Assembly: GCA_021205365.1 (NCBI GenBank)
Contig: JAJPXP010000010.1
Span: 73,876-116,869 of the forward strand
Length of the DNA stretch: 42,994 bases
Direction of reading: 5' to 3'
From: Clostridia bacterium
Lineage (GTDB): Bacteria; Bacillota; Clostridia; Oscillospirales; Butyricicoccaceae
Shown: in pieces, positions 17,838-26,430 of the stretch
Layout of the letters: each line of letters begins with the position of its first letter
Numbering within the stretch: position 1 is the stretch's first letter
Position numbers and translations under genes: made by a program
The notes under the pieces: model-generated
Told to the model about the DNA's origin: nothing
Seen by the model: the letters and a program-made list of their open reading frames with translations, nothing else
Database searches by the model: none

Positions 17838-18845
17838 ATGAAGATTATCATTGACGCGATGAGCGGCGATAACGCACCGGAAGCGATTGTAGCCGGCTGT
17901 GTCACAGCGGCCCGCGAATTTGGCCAGGAATATATTCTGGTAGGCAAGGAAGCTGTGATCCAGCAGCTTCTGGCAAAGGAAAAGGCGGAAAATCTGCCGA
18001 TTTCCATTCGCAATGCAGAGGATGTCATTGATATGCACGATGATCCGGCAACAGCTGTGCGCCGCAAGAAGGATGCATCTATGTCGGTTGCCCTGCACAT
18101 GATAAAAAATGGCGAAGGCGATGCTCTGATTTCCGCAGGCAATACCGGTGCGCTGTTGTCCGGCGCTACGCTGGTGACCAAGCGGATCCGTGGTATCCGC
18201 CGCGCGGCACTGCCGACGCAGCTGCCGTGTAAGGGCGGGCACGTTCTGCTGCTGGACTCCGGCGCCAATGCGGAGTGCACACCGGAATATCTCCTGCAGT
18301 TTGCCTATATGGGCAGCTTCTATGCGGAAAAGGTCATGGGAATCAAAAATCCGCGCATCGGTTTGGTAAACAACGGCGCAGAGGATACCAAGGGCGATAC
18401 CCTGCGCAAGGAAACCTATGCCATGCTGAAGGCAGCCAGTGATGAAGGCAGAATCAACTTTGTCGGCAATGTAGAGGGCAGCGATGTCCCGAAGGGCGCC
18501 TGCGATGTGGCGGTTACAGACGGCTTTACCGGCAATGTCATGCTGAAAACCGTAGAAGGCGTTGCAAGCTTCCTGATGGGGGAACTGAAAAGCATGTTCC
18601 TGACCAATACACGTACCAAGCTGTCCTATCTGCTGCTGAAGCCGGCAATGGGCGGGCTGAAAAAGATGATGTCCTCCAGTGAAGTCGGCGGAGCACCGTT
18701 CCTCGGCGTTTCCAAGCCGGTATTTAAGGCGCACGGCTCCTCGGATGCCCGTGCCATCCGTTCTGCTGTCAAGCAGGCAATGGCATATGTCGAAGCGGAT
18801 GTTGTAGGTGAAATCGAGCGCAATATTGACCATATGACACTGTAA
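17838..18845 (+). CDS. plsX: Phosphate acyltransferase PlsX
   Basis: Converts acyl-ACP to acyl-phosphate for phospholipid synthesis at the inner face of the membrane. The product has 335 residues. Starts MKIIIDAMSGDNAPEAIV, the family N-terminus; SAGNTGALLSGATL, LVNNGAEDTKGD, VTDGFTGNVMLKTVEG and KAHGSSDARAI are conserved PlsX blocks. ATG at 17838 follows AAGGAA at the end of trmFO; a longer in-frame reading back to 17724 lies inside trmFO. acpP, which supplies the acyl carrier, is next but has its own promoter. No fapR or fabD/fabG genes sit nearby. Confidence 0.96.
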   Translation: MKIIIDAMSGDNAPEAIVAGCVTAAREFGQEYILVGKEAVIQQLLAKEKAENLPISIRNAEDVIDMHDDPATAVRRKKDASMSVALHMIKNGEGDALISAGNTGALLSGATLVTKRIRGIRRAALPTQLPCKGGHVLLLDSGANAECTPEYLLQFAYMGSFYAEKVMGIKNPRIGLVNNGAEDTKGDTLRKETYAMLKAASDEGRINFVGNVEGSDVPKGACDVAVTDGFTGNVMLKTVEGVASFLMGELKSMFLTNTRTKLSYLLLKPAMGGLKKMMSSSEVGGAPFLGVSKPVFKAHGSSDARAIRSAVKQAMAYVEADVVGEIERNIDHMTL

Positions 18846-18900
18846 CGCCATGCAGGATTTTCTATACAGGCTCCCTGCAGGGAGTTTGGTACATATATTC

Positions 18901-18997
18901 CGTACAGTTTCATAGGAAGAAAGATAGTTTCTCTATTGACACCACAGCAGACGGCGCATATTATTGAGATAAAAGCGTACAGCGTTTCATAAGAAGA
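18901..18997 (+). repeat. Direct repeat flanking the acpP promoter
   Basis: CGTACAGTTTCATAGGAAGA (18901-18920) recurs at 18976-18997 with a CG inserted after CGTACAG and one G-to-A change. The copies lie on either side of the acpP -35/-10 pair, the second at about +5 of the transcript. Confidence 0.55.
18936..18964 (+). promoter_or_regulatory. acpP: Sigma-A promoter of acpP
   Basis: TTGACA (18936-18941), 17 bp, TATTAT (18959-18964). The -35 is perfect and the -10 differs by one base. Confidence 0.85.
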
Positions 18998-19014
18998 GGC
19001 AAGGAGGTGAGCGT

Positions 19015-19245
19015 GTGGTATTTGAGAAAGTATGTCAGATTCTTTCCGACCAGTTTGGTGTATCCACCGATTCGCTGAATATGGATACAGCGTTTGTTGA
19101 AGACCTGGGCGCAGATTCTTTGGATCTGGTTGAGCTGATGATGAGTATTGAGGAAGAATTCGATGTAGGCGAGATTGATGAGGCTGAGGCTGCAGGCCTG
19201 AAGACCATTGGTGATCTGGTACGCCGCATTGGTGAAGACGATTAA
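19015..19245 (+). CDS. acpP: Acyl carrier protein
   Basis: Carries growing acyl chains on a 4'-phosphopantetheine arm. The product has 76 residues, acidic and helical. The DSL attachment motif appears in EDLGADSLDLVELMM with Ser35 as the modified residue, followed by the helix II/III pattern IEEEFDVGEIDEAEA. The start is GTG at 19015 with AAGGAGG (19001-19007) seven bases upstream; the GTG at 19013 is out of frame. Its strong separate promoter fits the high demand for ACP. rnc follows after a 74-base gap that contains a stable stem-loop. Confidence 0.96.
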   Translation: MVFEKVCQILSDQFGVSTDSLNMDTAFVEDLGADSLDLVELMMSIEEEFDVGEIDEAEAAGLKTIGDLVRRIGEDD

Positions 19246-19259
19246 GAACGAAACATAAT

Positions 19260-19290
19260 GCCGGTCAGGAAGAGATACATTCTGACCGGC
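19260..19290 (+). promoter_or_regulatory. Stem-loop between acpP and rnc
   Basis: GCCGGTCAG (19260-19268) pairs perfectly with CTGACCGGC (19282-19290). No T-run follows (ACATTTCACA), so it is not a standard terminator. The SD AAGGAG of rnc starts about 13 bases later. Confidence 0.6.
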
Positions 19291-19319
19291 ACATTTCACA
19301 GAAAGGAGCGAATGAAAAA

Positions 19320-20000
19320 GTGGAAAAGGATGAATTGATTTATCAGTTCCAGGACACCGGACTGCTCACAACGGCAATGACGCATTCTTCTTATGCGAAT
19401 GAACACCGTGACCAGCATATCCAGAACAATGAACGTCTGGAGTTTCTTGGCGATTCCATACTGGGACTCGTATCGGCGGACTATGTATTCCATCGTTATC
19501 CGAATGTACCGGAAGGCCAGCTGACAAAGATGCGTGCAGCTGTCGTTTGCGAGAAGACATTGTATGAGGTTGCCAAGGAACTCGGACTGGACCGTCTGCT
19601 GCTGCTTGGCAAGGGTGAGGAAAATGGCGGAGGCCGCAAGCGCCCGTCTATTCTGGCTGACTCGGTAGAAGCCCTGATTGGCGCCATTTATCTGGATGGC
19701 GGTCTGGAACCGGCAAGAACGTTTATCCTGTCTTTTCTCGAAGCAAAGGTTGATCTCGCAGAACAGGGCGGAGCATTCCGCGATTATAAGACTGCATTGC
19801 AGGAAATCGTACAGAAAAACCGTCAGGAGACATTGTGCTACCGCCTCAGCGGTGAGAGCGGACCGGATCATGACAAGCGGTTTACTGTGCAGGTTCTGCT
19901 GAACCGCAATATCTTTGCGGAAGGCACCGGGCGCAGCAAAAAGGAAGCAGAACAGATGGCAGCAAAGGCTGCGCTGGAGCTGATGGGCGAGGTTCCGTAA
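19320..20000 (+). CDS. rnc: Ribonuclease III
   Basis: Cuts double-stranded RNA, maturing rRNA and controlling mRNAs. The product has 226 residues. Catalytic domain with the signature NERLEFLGDSILGL and the second acidic site ADSVEALIGAIYLDGG; C-terminal double-stranded RNA-binding domain (DYKTALQEIVQKN, GTGRSKKEAEQMAAKAAL). The start is GTG at 19320, eleven bases from AAGGAG; no in-frame ATG fits the conserved N-terminus. It is followed without gap by the radical SAM gene, whose ATG begins one base after the rnc stop. The acpP-rnc-smc order is classic in Firmicutes. Confidence 0.96.
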   Translation: MEKDELIYQFQDTGLLTTAMTHSSYANEHRDQHIQNNERLEFLGDSILGLVSADYVFHRYPNVPEGQLTKMRAAVVCEKTLYEVAKELGLDRLLLLGKGEENGGGRKRPSILADSVEALIGAIYLDGGLEPARTFILSFLEAKVDLAEQGGAFRDYKTALQEIVQKNRQETLCYRLSGESGPDHDKRFTVQVLLNRNIFAEGTGRSKKEAEQMAAKAALELMGEVP

Positions 20001-20969
20001 ATGGCATCCATTGTGCCGATTTTTGTACCTCATGCAGGCTGCCCCTGCCGGTGTGTGTTCTGTAATCAGCGCACGATTGCCGGACAGGCGGAATGCATGA
20101 CAGCGGACAAGGCAAAGGGCATCCTAGAGCAGGCGCTTACTGTCCTGCCTGCCGGGAGCAAGCCGCAGGCTGCATTTTATGGCGGAAGCTTTACAGCCAT
20201 CCCTGTGGAGGAACAGGAAGCGCTTCTGGCAGTGACGGATGCATACCGGAAGCAGGGAAAGCTGTCTTCTGTCCGGCTATCCACCAGACCGGATGCCATA
20301 GATATGGAAGTCCTTGCGCGGATGAAAGCGCATGGTGTGACCGTCATTGAACTGGGCGCACAGTCTATGGATGATAGCGTTCTGAAACAGGCAAAACGCG
20401 GACATACGTCAGCGGATACAGAACAGGCATCACGATGGATTCAACAAGCGGGGATTTCCCTCATTTTGCAGACCATGGCTGGACTGCCGGGAGATACCCG
20501 TGAAACAGTACGTCAGACCGCGCAGAAGATTGCGGCCCTGCATCCGGATGGCGTGCGCATTTATCCCGTGGCAGTCTTGCCGGAAACAGAGCTGTATGAC
20601 CTGTGGAAATCCGGCGGCTATCAGCCGTTGGATGTGGAGACAGCAGCGGTATGGTGTGCAGATATGCTGGAGATTTTCCAGCGGGAACAGATTCCGGTGA
20701 TCCGGCTGGGATTGAATCCCACAGAAGAGCTGAACAGCACCGTGGCAGCAGGAGCATATCATCCGGCCATGGGTGAGCTGGCATACAGTGAGCTGTGGTA
20801 CAGAAAGTTAAAAAAACAGCTGGAAAATGGGACTGACGAAGTTATTTTTGTTCCCGCACGGGAGCTGTCCCGCGCCATTGGACACAAACGGAGGAATATT
20901 CTGCGGCTGCAGGAGGAATTTCCGAACCGGAAAATCAAAATAAAAGCAGATACAATACCGGCAGGATGA
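20001..20969 (+). CDS. Radical SAM protein, Elp3-like C-terminal family
   Basis: The product, 322 residues, has the radical SAM cluster motif near the N-terminus: C-PCR-C-VF-C (CxxxCxxC, residues about 14-21), then AFYGGSFTAIP (the GGE-like SAM contact) and VIELGAQSMDD. The C-terminal third resembles the Radical_SAM_C extension of Elp3-type proteins, but there is no acetyltransferase domain. Homologues sit between rnc and smc in many Clostridia; their substrate is unknown and a tRNA or RNA modification is only a guess. The ATG touches the rnc stop, so translation is probably coupled. A terminator overlaps its stop codon. Confidence 0.85.
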   Translation: MASIVPIFVPHAGCPCRCVFCNQRTIAGQAECMTADKAKGILEQALTVLPAGSKPQAAFYGGSFTAIPVEEQEALLAVTDAYRKQGKLSSVRLSTRPDAIDMEVLARMKAHGVTVIELGAQSMDDSVLKQAKRGHTSADTEQASRWIQQAGISLILQTMAGLPGDTRETVRQTAQKIAALHPDGVRIYPVAVLPETELYDLWKSGGYQPLDVETAAVWCADMLEIFQREQIPVIRLGLNPTEELNSTVAAGAYHPAMGELAYSELWYRKLKKQLENGTDEVIFVPARELSRAIGHKRRNILRLQEEFPNRKIKIKADTIPAG

Positions 20970-20989
20970 TAGATCCTGTCGGTGTTTTT
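20956..20989 (+). terminator. Rho-independent terminator after the radical SAM gene
   Basis: CCGGCAGGAT (20958-20967) pairs with ATCCTGTCGG (20973-20982) with one G-T pair, followed by TGTTTTTG. It overlaps the TGA stop of the gene. Confidence 0.8.
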
Positions 20990-21022
20990 GATGTCGGTTT
21001 GGGCAATTTCTGCCCGTATTGA

Positions 21023-21051
21023 TTGCATCGGGCGGAAAAACATGGTATCCT
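21023..21051 (+). promoter_or_regulatory. Possible promoter of the smc operon
   Basis: TTGCAT (21023-21028), 17 bp, TATCCT (21046-21051) with an extended -10 TGG. It lies after the radical SAM terminator and would drive smc and the following genes. The boxes are only partial matches. Confidence 0.4.
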
Positions 21052-21126
21052 GTATCATAGAGTTTGTATCGGCAGGCGGCAGATGAGCCGCAGGACGATA
21101 ACATCAAAAAAGCAAGAGGTAACTGC

Positions 21127-24100
21127 GTGTACTTAAAATCACTCGAATTACAGGGCTTTAAATCATTCCCTGACCGGACGACCATTCGTTTTTCAGACGG
21201 CATGACAGCCATTGTCGGCCCGAACGGAAGCGGAAAATCGAATATTTCAGATGCTATCCGCTGGGTATTGGGGGAGCAATCCACCAAAAGCCTGCGTGGC
21301 GCCAAGATGGAGGACGTTGTCTTTGGCGGCACAGCGAAACGCAGCCCGATGGGTGCAGCTCAGGTTACATTGATTCTGGACAATTCTGCCGGGCAATTTC
21401 CGGTAGATGCCGCAGAAGTTATGGTCACACGCAAATACTTCCGTTCCGGTGAAAGTGAATACTATCTGAACCGGAAACGTGTGCGCCTGCGTGATGTCCG
21501 TGAAGTGTTTATGGATACCGGCCTGGGCCATGATGGTTATTCCATCATTGGACAGGGACGTATTGATGAGATTCTTGCGACCAAGAGCACAGACCGGCGT
21601 GAGGTTTTTGAAGAGGCGGCGGGTGTGACCCGTTTCCGCACCCGGAAGGAGGAAGCGGAACGCAAGCTGGATCAGACAGCAGACAATCTGGTGCGTATCC
21701 GTGATATCTGGAATGAACTGGATGCCCGTTCCGGGCCGCTGGAAAAACAGGCGGAAAATGCAACGAAATATCTGGAGCTGCGCGATCAGCTGCGGTTTCA
21801 TGAAGTTTCCCTGTGGATGGATACCTTGGACGGTATGAAGGATATGCGGGAAAAGAGCGACCGTGAGCGCAGGGAAGCGGAACAGCAGCTGGAAGCTGTG
21901 CGCACAAAGCAGAGGGAACAATATGAACGTTCCGAACAGCTGGCAGAAGCCATGCGGCAGTCGGATATACAGGCAGAACGATTGCAGGCAGAGCTGGTGC
22001 AGGCTGAGGAAGAGGCCGGAGAGCTGTCCAGAAAGATGGCTGTACTGGCGGAAAGCCGCCGCAATGCTGTGGAAAACATTGGTCTTGCGAAAGGGCAATT
22101 GGAAGCACAGAAGGAGCAGAGCGGCGCATTGGAGCAGCAGCTGCAGGCAAGGCAAAGCCGTCTGCAGGCGCTGGAACAGGATATTTTAGAGAAAACCACT
22201 GCGTATGAAAACAAGCAGAAGGAAATAGAAACGCTGACTGCCCGAATTGACGGCGGACAGCAGCAGGCGGAAGCACTTCGCCTGCAGGCTGATGCCATCG
22301 GAGAAAACGTCTTTGCGGTGCAGGCTGACCAGCGTGCTGCACAGGCACAGCTGGAAGCACTGGAAGGCAGAGGAAAAACTGTCGGTGATGATGTACGTGC
22401 TGCACAGGCACGCACCGAACAGGAGGAAACGGCACAGCAGGAAATGCAGGGTGAATTGGATGCCCTGCGCAAGGACGTTGCACAAGCGGAGCTGGAACAG
22501 AAGCGTTGCCAGGAAGCTGCACAGGAGGCTGCACAAAAGCTGTCTGCAGCACGAAATGAGCATCAGAAGCTGGCCTCAGCCCTGACAGACAGCCAGAACC
22601 GCGTCCGTATGCTGACAGAGCTGCAGCGGGATTATGAAGGCTTTTCCCGTGCGGTCAAGCTGGTGATGAATCAGGCGTCCTCCGGCGCGATCAAAGGCGT
22701 GAGAGGTCCGCTGTCATCTTTAATCCATGTTTCTGACCGCTATGTCACAGCGATTGAAACCGCATTGGGAGCCGCGGCATCTAATATCATTGTGGAACGG
22801 GCAGAGGATGGTAAAAAAGCCATTCAAATGCTCAAACGCAGGGACGGTGGCAGGGCAACTTTCCTGCCAATGGATACCATACGCCCGCAGTCTCTGCGCG
22901 AAAGCGGATTGGAACACAATCAGGGCTTCTGCGGCGTAGCAGCGGACCTTGTGGAATGTGAAGCGGATTACCGTGATATCGTGGACAATGCGCTGGGCAG
23001 AACTGTTGTGGCGGAGAATATGGATTGCGCACTCGTCATTGCACGGCAATATCGCAACCGTTTCCGTATTGTCACACTGGATGGACAGTTAATCAATGCA
23101 GGCGGCTCCATGACCGGCGGCTCGGCAAGCCGTTCCTCCGGCATCCTGTCCCGCGCAAACCAGCTCGAGCAGCAGCAGGAGCGTGCCCGTTCACAGGAAA
23201 AGAAGCTCCGTGAGCTGGCCGAACATGGCAGACAGCTGGCAGAGGAAGCCAGGCAGGCCGAATATACAGCGGCGCAGGCGGTCAATATACTGGCAGAACA
23301 GCGTCAGAAGCTGGCAGCAGTTTCCGCGCAGATCCAGCAGCATCAGATTTTGCTGGAAAATGTACGCCAGGCAGAGGAGCAGTTCCGTGCGGAGCAGAGC
23401 GATGCAGAACAGCAGAAAAAGGCTCTGCGCAGCAGGATTGCAAAGCTGGAATTGCAGGCAGCAGAACTGGCCCGGCAACGGCAGAAAGCGGTCGATGCAT
23501 TAAATCAGGCAGCCGGGCAGGCACAGGAGACTGCGCAGCAGATGACGGCATTGACCGATGCGGCAACGGCACTGCATACGGAGCTGGCACAGGCGCAGAC
23601 AGAGCGGGAAACGGTAGGCCAGGCGCTGGCAGATCTGCAGCAGATGGCAGATACTACCCGGCAGACCGCAGAAGACCACAGACGCAGGATTGCGGAATAT
23701 GAAGCCGCGATCCGGCAAGCGGATGAAGAACGCCGGGAGCTGGAGCAGGCGAGTGAGAAAAGCGGCCTGCACAGCGGGCAGCTGCGTGCACAGCTGCAGG
23801 ACTGCGGGCAGAACCGCATGCGGCTGGAGCAGAATAAAACCGAGGCAGAGAAAAAAGCCAGAGAAATTGGAAATGATATGGTTGTGCTGGAGCGCCAGCA
23901 TGCGGAAGCAGAAGCGGCGGCACAGCGTATCCATAGTGAAGAACAGCAGATTCTCGATAAAATGTGGGAAAGCTATGAGCTGACACCGACAGCGGCCCGT
24001 CCGATGGTGCATGAAATCACCGACCGGCAGGAAGAGGAAAAACAGGCATCCGGCCTGCGGCGTTCCATCAAATCCCTTGGGCCGGTAAATCTGGCAGCCA

Positions 24101-24702
24101 TTGAAGAATATACCCAGCTGCGTGAGCGTTTGACCTTCCTGACAGAGCAGAAAAATGATCTGGAACAGGCAGAAGCAGACCTGCGGGGCATCATAGATCA
24201 GCTGACAGAGCAGATGAAGCAAATATTTGCGGAATCCTTTGCCCAGCTGAACCGCTATTTCGGGGAAACCTTCCAGGAGATTTTTGGCGGCGGCAGTGCA
24301 GAGCTTGCGCTGGAGGATGAAAATGATATCCTCGGCTGCGGCATAGAAATTCGCGTCACGCCTCCGGGCAAGACATTAAAAAACCTGTCGCTGCTCTCCG
24401 GCGGCGAAAAGGCATTTGTTGCGATTGCATTGTATTTTGCCATTCTGAAGGTGCGTCCGACGCCGTTCTGCGTATTGGACGAGATTGAGGCCGCGCTGGA
24501 TGACGTCAATGTCACCCGGTTTGCACAGTATTTGCAGCGGCTGTCTGACAAAACGCAGTTTATCGTCATTACCCATCGCCGCGGCACCATGGAGGAAGCG
24601 GATATGCTGTATGGCGTGACGATGCAGGAGCGCGGCGTTTCCAAGCTGCTGATGCTGAATATCGCAGATGTGGAACGGGAAATGAAGCTGGAGCTGAGGT
24701 AA
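21127..24702 (+). CDS. smc: Chromosome segregation protein SMC
   Basis: ATPase that organises and compacts the chromosome together with ScpA and ScpB. The product has 1191 residues. Walker A GPNGSGKSN is at 31-39; long coiled coils rich in Gln, Glu and Ala run from about 170 to 500 and 680 to 1000; the hinge lies between (VRGPLSSLIHV ... GGSMTGGSA, about 520-665). The ABC signature LSGGEKAF is near 1089 and Walker B with the D-loop reads CVLDEIEAALDD. The start is GTG at 21127 with AGAGGT about eight bases upstream and gives the conserved MYLKSLELQGFKSF; in-frame codons further upstream lie in the leader. ftsY follows after 77 bases. Confidence 0.97.
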   Translation: MYLKSLELQGFKSFPDRTTIRFSDGMTAIVGPNGSGKSNISDAIRWVLGEQSTKSLRGAKMEDVVFGGTAKRSPMGAAQVTLILDNSAGQFPVDAAEVMVTRKYFRSGESEYYLNRKRVRLRDVREVFMDTGLGHDGYSIIGQGRIDEILATKSTDRREVFEEAAGVTRFRTRKEEAERKLDQTADNLVRIRDIWNELDARSGPLEKQAENATKYLELRDQLRFHEVSLWMDTLDGMKDMREKSDRERREAEQQLEAVRTKQREQYERSEQLAEAMRQSDIQAERLQAELVQAEEEAGELSRKMAVLAESRRNAVENIGLAKGQLEAQKEQSGALEQQLQARQSRLQALEQDILEKTTAYENKQKEIETLTARIDGGQQQAEALRLQADAIGENVFAVQADQRAAQAQLEALEGRGKTVGDDVRAAQARTEQEETAQQEMQGELDALRKDVAQAELEQKRCQEAAQEAAQKLSAARNEHQKLASALTDSQNRVRMLTELQRDYEGFSRAVKLVMNQASSGAIKGVRGPLSSLIHVSDRYVTAIETALGAAASNIIVERAEDGKKAIQMLKRRDGGRATFLPMDTIRPQSLRESGLEHNQGFCGVAADLVECEADYRDIVDNALGRTVVAENMDCALVIARQYRNRFRIVTLDGQLINAGGSMTGGSASRSSGILSRANQLEQQQERARSQEKKLRELAEHGRQLAEEARQAEYTAAQAVNILAEQRQKLAAVSAQIQQHQILLENVRQAEEQFRAEQSDAEQQKKALRSRIAKLELQAAELARQRQKAVDALNQAAGQAQETAQQMTALTDAATALHTELAQAQTERETVGQALADLQQMADTTRQTAEDHRRRIAEYEAAIRQADEERRELEQASEKSGLHSGQLRAQLQDCGQNRMRLEQNKTEAEKKAREIGNDMVVLERQHAEAEAAAQRIHSEEQQILDKMWESYELTPTAARPMVHEITDRQEEEKQASGLRRSIKSLGPVNLAAIEEYTQLRERLTFLTEQKNDLEQAEADLRGIIDQLTEQMKQIFAESFAQLNRYFGETFQEIFGGGSAELALEDENDILGCGIEIRVTPPGKTLKNLSLLSGGEKAFVAIALYFAILKVRPTPFCVLDEIEAALDDVNVTRFAQYLQRLSDKTQFIVITHRRGTMEEADMLYGVTMQERGVSKLLMLNIADVEREMKLELR

Positions 24703-24735
24703 AACGCTCCCCGATACGGGAGGCGGGTAATCGGA

Positions 24736-24751
24736 CAAACATTCATGTTTG
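24736..24751. repeat. 16-bp palindrome between smc and ftsY
   Basis: CAAACAT TC ATGTTTG is a perfect inverted repeat with a 2-base centre, 22 bases before the ftsY SD. It could be a DNA-binding site or a weak RNA hairpin. Confidence 0.45.
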
Positions 24752-24779
24752 AATTGATGATACAAAAGGAGGATTCCTT

Positions 24780-25700
24780 ATGGGATTTTTTGATAAGATC
24801 AAGCAGGGATTAAAAAAGACGACAGAAGCCGTCAGTGAATCCATTGGCGACGTTATGGCAGCCTTTGTCAAGGTAGATGATGATTTGCTGGAAGAGCTGG
24901 AAGAAGCGATGATCCTTGCGGATCTGGGTGCAGTCACCGCGTCCAACGCCGTGGAAGAGCTGCGTGACCGGGCGAAGCACCAGCGTATTGATACGAAGCA
25001 CGAGCTGCGGGATGCGCTGTGTGATATTCTCAGCAGTATGATGCAGGATGATACTGGGCTGGATATTTCCAAACAGCCAGCTGTTATTCTGGTCATCGGC
25101 GTCAATGGCGTCGGCAAGACAACCACGATTGGCAAGCTGGCGGCGGCATATGTAGCGCAGGGCAAGCGTGTTATGCTGGCAGCGGCGGATACCTTCCGTG
25201 CGGCGGCAGCGGACCAGCTGGCGATCTGGGCGGAACGCTCCGGCGCGGATATTGTCCGGCATGGTGAGGGCGCCGACCCGGCAGCCGTTGTTTTTGATTC
25301 CATTGCAGCGGCAAAGGCAAGAGGCTGTGATATTATTATTGTGGATACGGCAGGACGTCTGCATAACAAGACGAACCTGATGAATGAACTGAATAAAATT
25401 GACCGTGTGATTGCCCGTGAACTGCCGGACTCCAGCCGCGAAACCCTGCTGGTGCTGGATGCCACCACCGGACAGAATGCGGTTTCACAGGCAGAACAGT
25501 TCAATAAGGCAGCAAAACTGACCGGCATTGTGCTGACTAAGCTGGATGGTACTGCAAAGGGCGGTATCGTCGTGGCAATTTCGGCAGGGCTGGGTGTATC
25601 GGTAAAATATGTTGGTGTTGGCGAAGGCATTGACGATTTGATGCCGTTTGAAAAGAAAGCATTTGTAGAAGCTCTGCTGCCGATGGAAGGAGAGGAATAA
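24780..25700 (+). CDS. ftsY: Signal recognition particle receptor FtsY
   Basis: Docks the SRP with its ribosome cargo at the membrane for co-translational insertion. The product has 306 residues with a short N-terminus (no long acidic A domain), as in Gram-positive FtsY. N domain with LLEELEEAMILADLG; G domain with GVNGVGKTTTIGKLA (about 105-119), AADTFRAAAADQL, DTAGRLHNK (about 189), LDATTGQNA and TKLDGTAKGG. AAGGAGG precedes ATG at 24780. ffh is not the next gene; instead rph starts four bases after the stop, so the operon has diverged from the Bacillus rnc-smc-ftsY-ffh order. Confidence 0.97.
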   Translation: MGFFDKIKQGLKKTTEAVSESIGDVMAAFVKVDDDLLEELEEAMILADLGAVTASNAVEELRDRAKHQRIDTKHELRDALCDILSSMMQDDTGLDISKQPAVILVIGVNGVGKTTTIGKLAAAYVAQGKRVMLAAADTFRAAAADQLAIWAERSGADIVRHGEGADPAAVVFDSIAAAKARGCDIIIVDTAGRLHNKTNLMNELNKIDRVIARELPDSSRETLLVLDATTGQNAVSQAEQFNKAAKLTGIVLTKLDGTAKGGIVVAISAGLGVSVKYVGVGEGIDDLMPFEKKAFVEALLPMEGEE

Positions 25701-25704
25701 GCAA

Positions 25705-26430
25705 ATGGCAAGACCTGATTTACGGCGCAATGATGAAATGCGCAAGATGAAGATTGTAAAGGATTTTACGATGCATGCGGAAGGCTCTGTCCTGATTTCC
25801 GTGGGAAATACCAGGGTCATCTGCAATGCGACAGTGGAAGAAGATGTACCGCCCCATGTCAGAGGGACCGGGCGCGGCTGGGTAACGGCAGAATACAGTA
25901 TGCTGCCGCGGGCTACCAATACCCGTAACCGCCGTGATATTTCCAAGCTGAAGCTGAATGGCAGAAGCGCGGAAATCCAGAGGCTGATCGGACGCGCCCT
26001 GCGTGCAGTCACAGATATGGAAGCGCTGGGAGAGCGCCAGATTATCGTTGACTGTGATGTCATCCAGGCGGACGGCGGTACCCGCTGCGCATCCATCACC
26101 GGCGGCTATGTGGCCCTGTGGCTGGCATGCAAAAAGCTGGTGGACGAAGGCGTGCTGAAAAAGATCCCGCTGACCGGACAGGTAGCAGCGGTTTCCGCGG
26201 GCATCTGGAATGATGAACCGATCCTGGATCTGGCATATGAAGAGGATTCCCATGCGATTGTGGATGCCAACTTTGTCATGACAGAAAAAGGCGAATTTGT
26301 TGAAATCCAGGGAACCGGGGAAGGCAGGCCCTTCAGCAAGGAAGAGCTGAATAAACTGATGTCCCTCGCCCGCCGCGGCACGACAAAGCTTTGCCGTGAG
26401 CAGAGAAAGATTACGGGTGAAGTTGGATGA
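25705..26430 (+). CDS. rph: Ribonuclease PH
   Basis: Phosphate-dependent 3'-5' exoribonuclease that trims tRNA precursors. The product has 241 residues, the usual length. Conserved blocks: MARPDLRRNDEMRKMKI, GNTRVICNATVEEDVPP, GRGWVTAEYSMLPRAT, the basic RNA-binding helix GRSAEIQRLIGRALRAV, VDCDVIQADGGTR and IQGTGEGRPFSKEEL. Its own SD lies in the end of ftsY (GGAGAGG). rdgB overlaps its 3' end by four bases (ATGA). The rph-rdgB pair is common in Firmicutes and links RNA turnover with nucleotide-pool cleaning. Confidence 0.97.
   Translation: MARPDLRRNDEMRKMKIVKDFTMHAEGSVLISVGNTRVICNATVEEDVPPHVRGTGRGWVTAEYSMLPRATNTRNRRDISKLKLNGRSAEIQRLIGRALRAVTDMEALGERQIIVDCDVIQADGGTRCASITGGYVALWLACKKLVDEGVLKKIPLTGQVAAVSAGIWNDEPILDLAYEEDSHAIVDANFVMTEKGEFVEIQGTGEGRPFSKEELNKLMSLARRGTTKLCREQRKITGEVG

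Noticed and set aside
18871-18884. CTCCCTGCAGGGAG as a terminator of plsX
   Set aside because: It is a perfect 14-bp palindrome but allows almost no loop and is followed by TTTGG only; I keep it as a palindrome without an assigned role.
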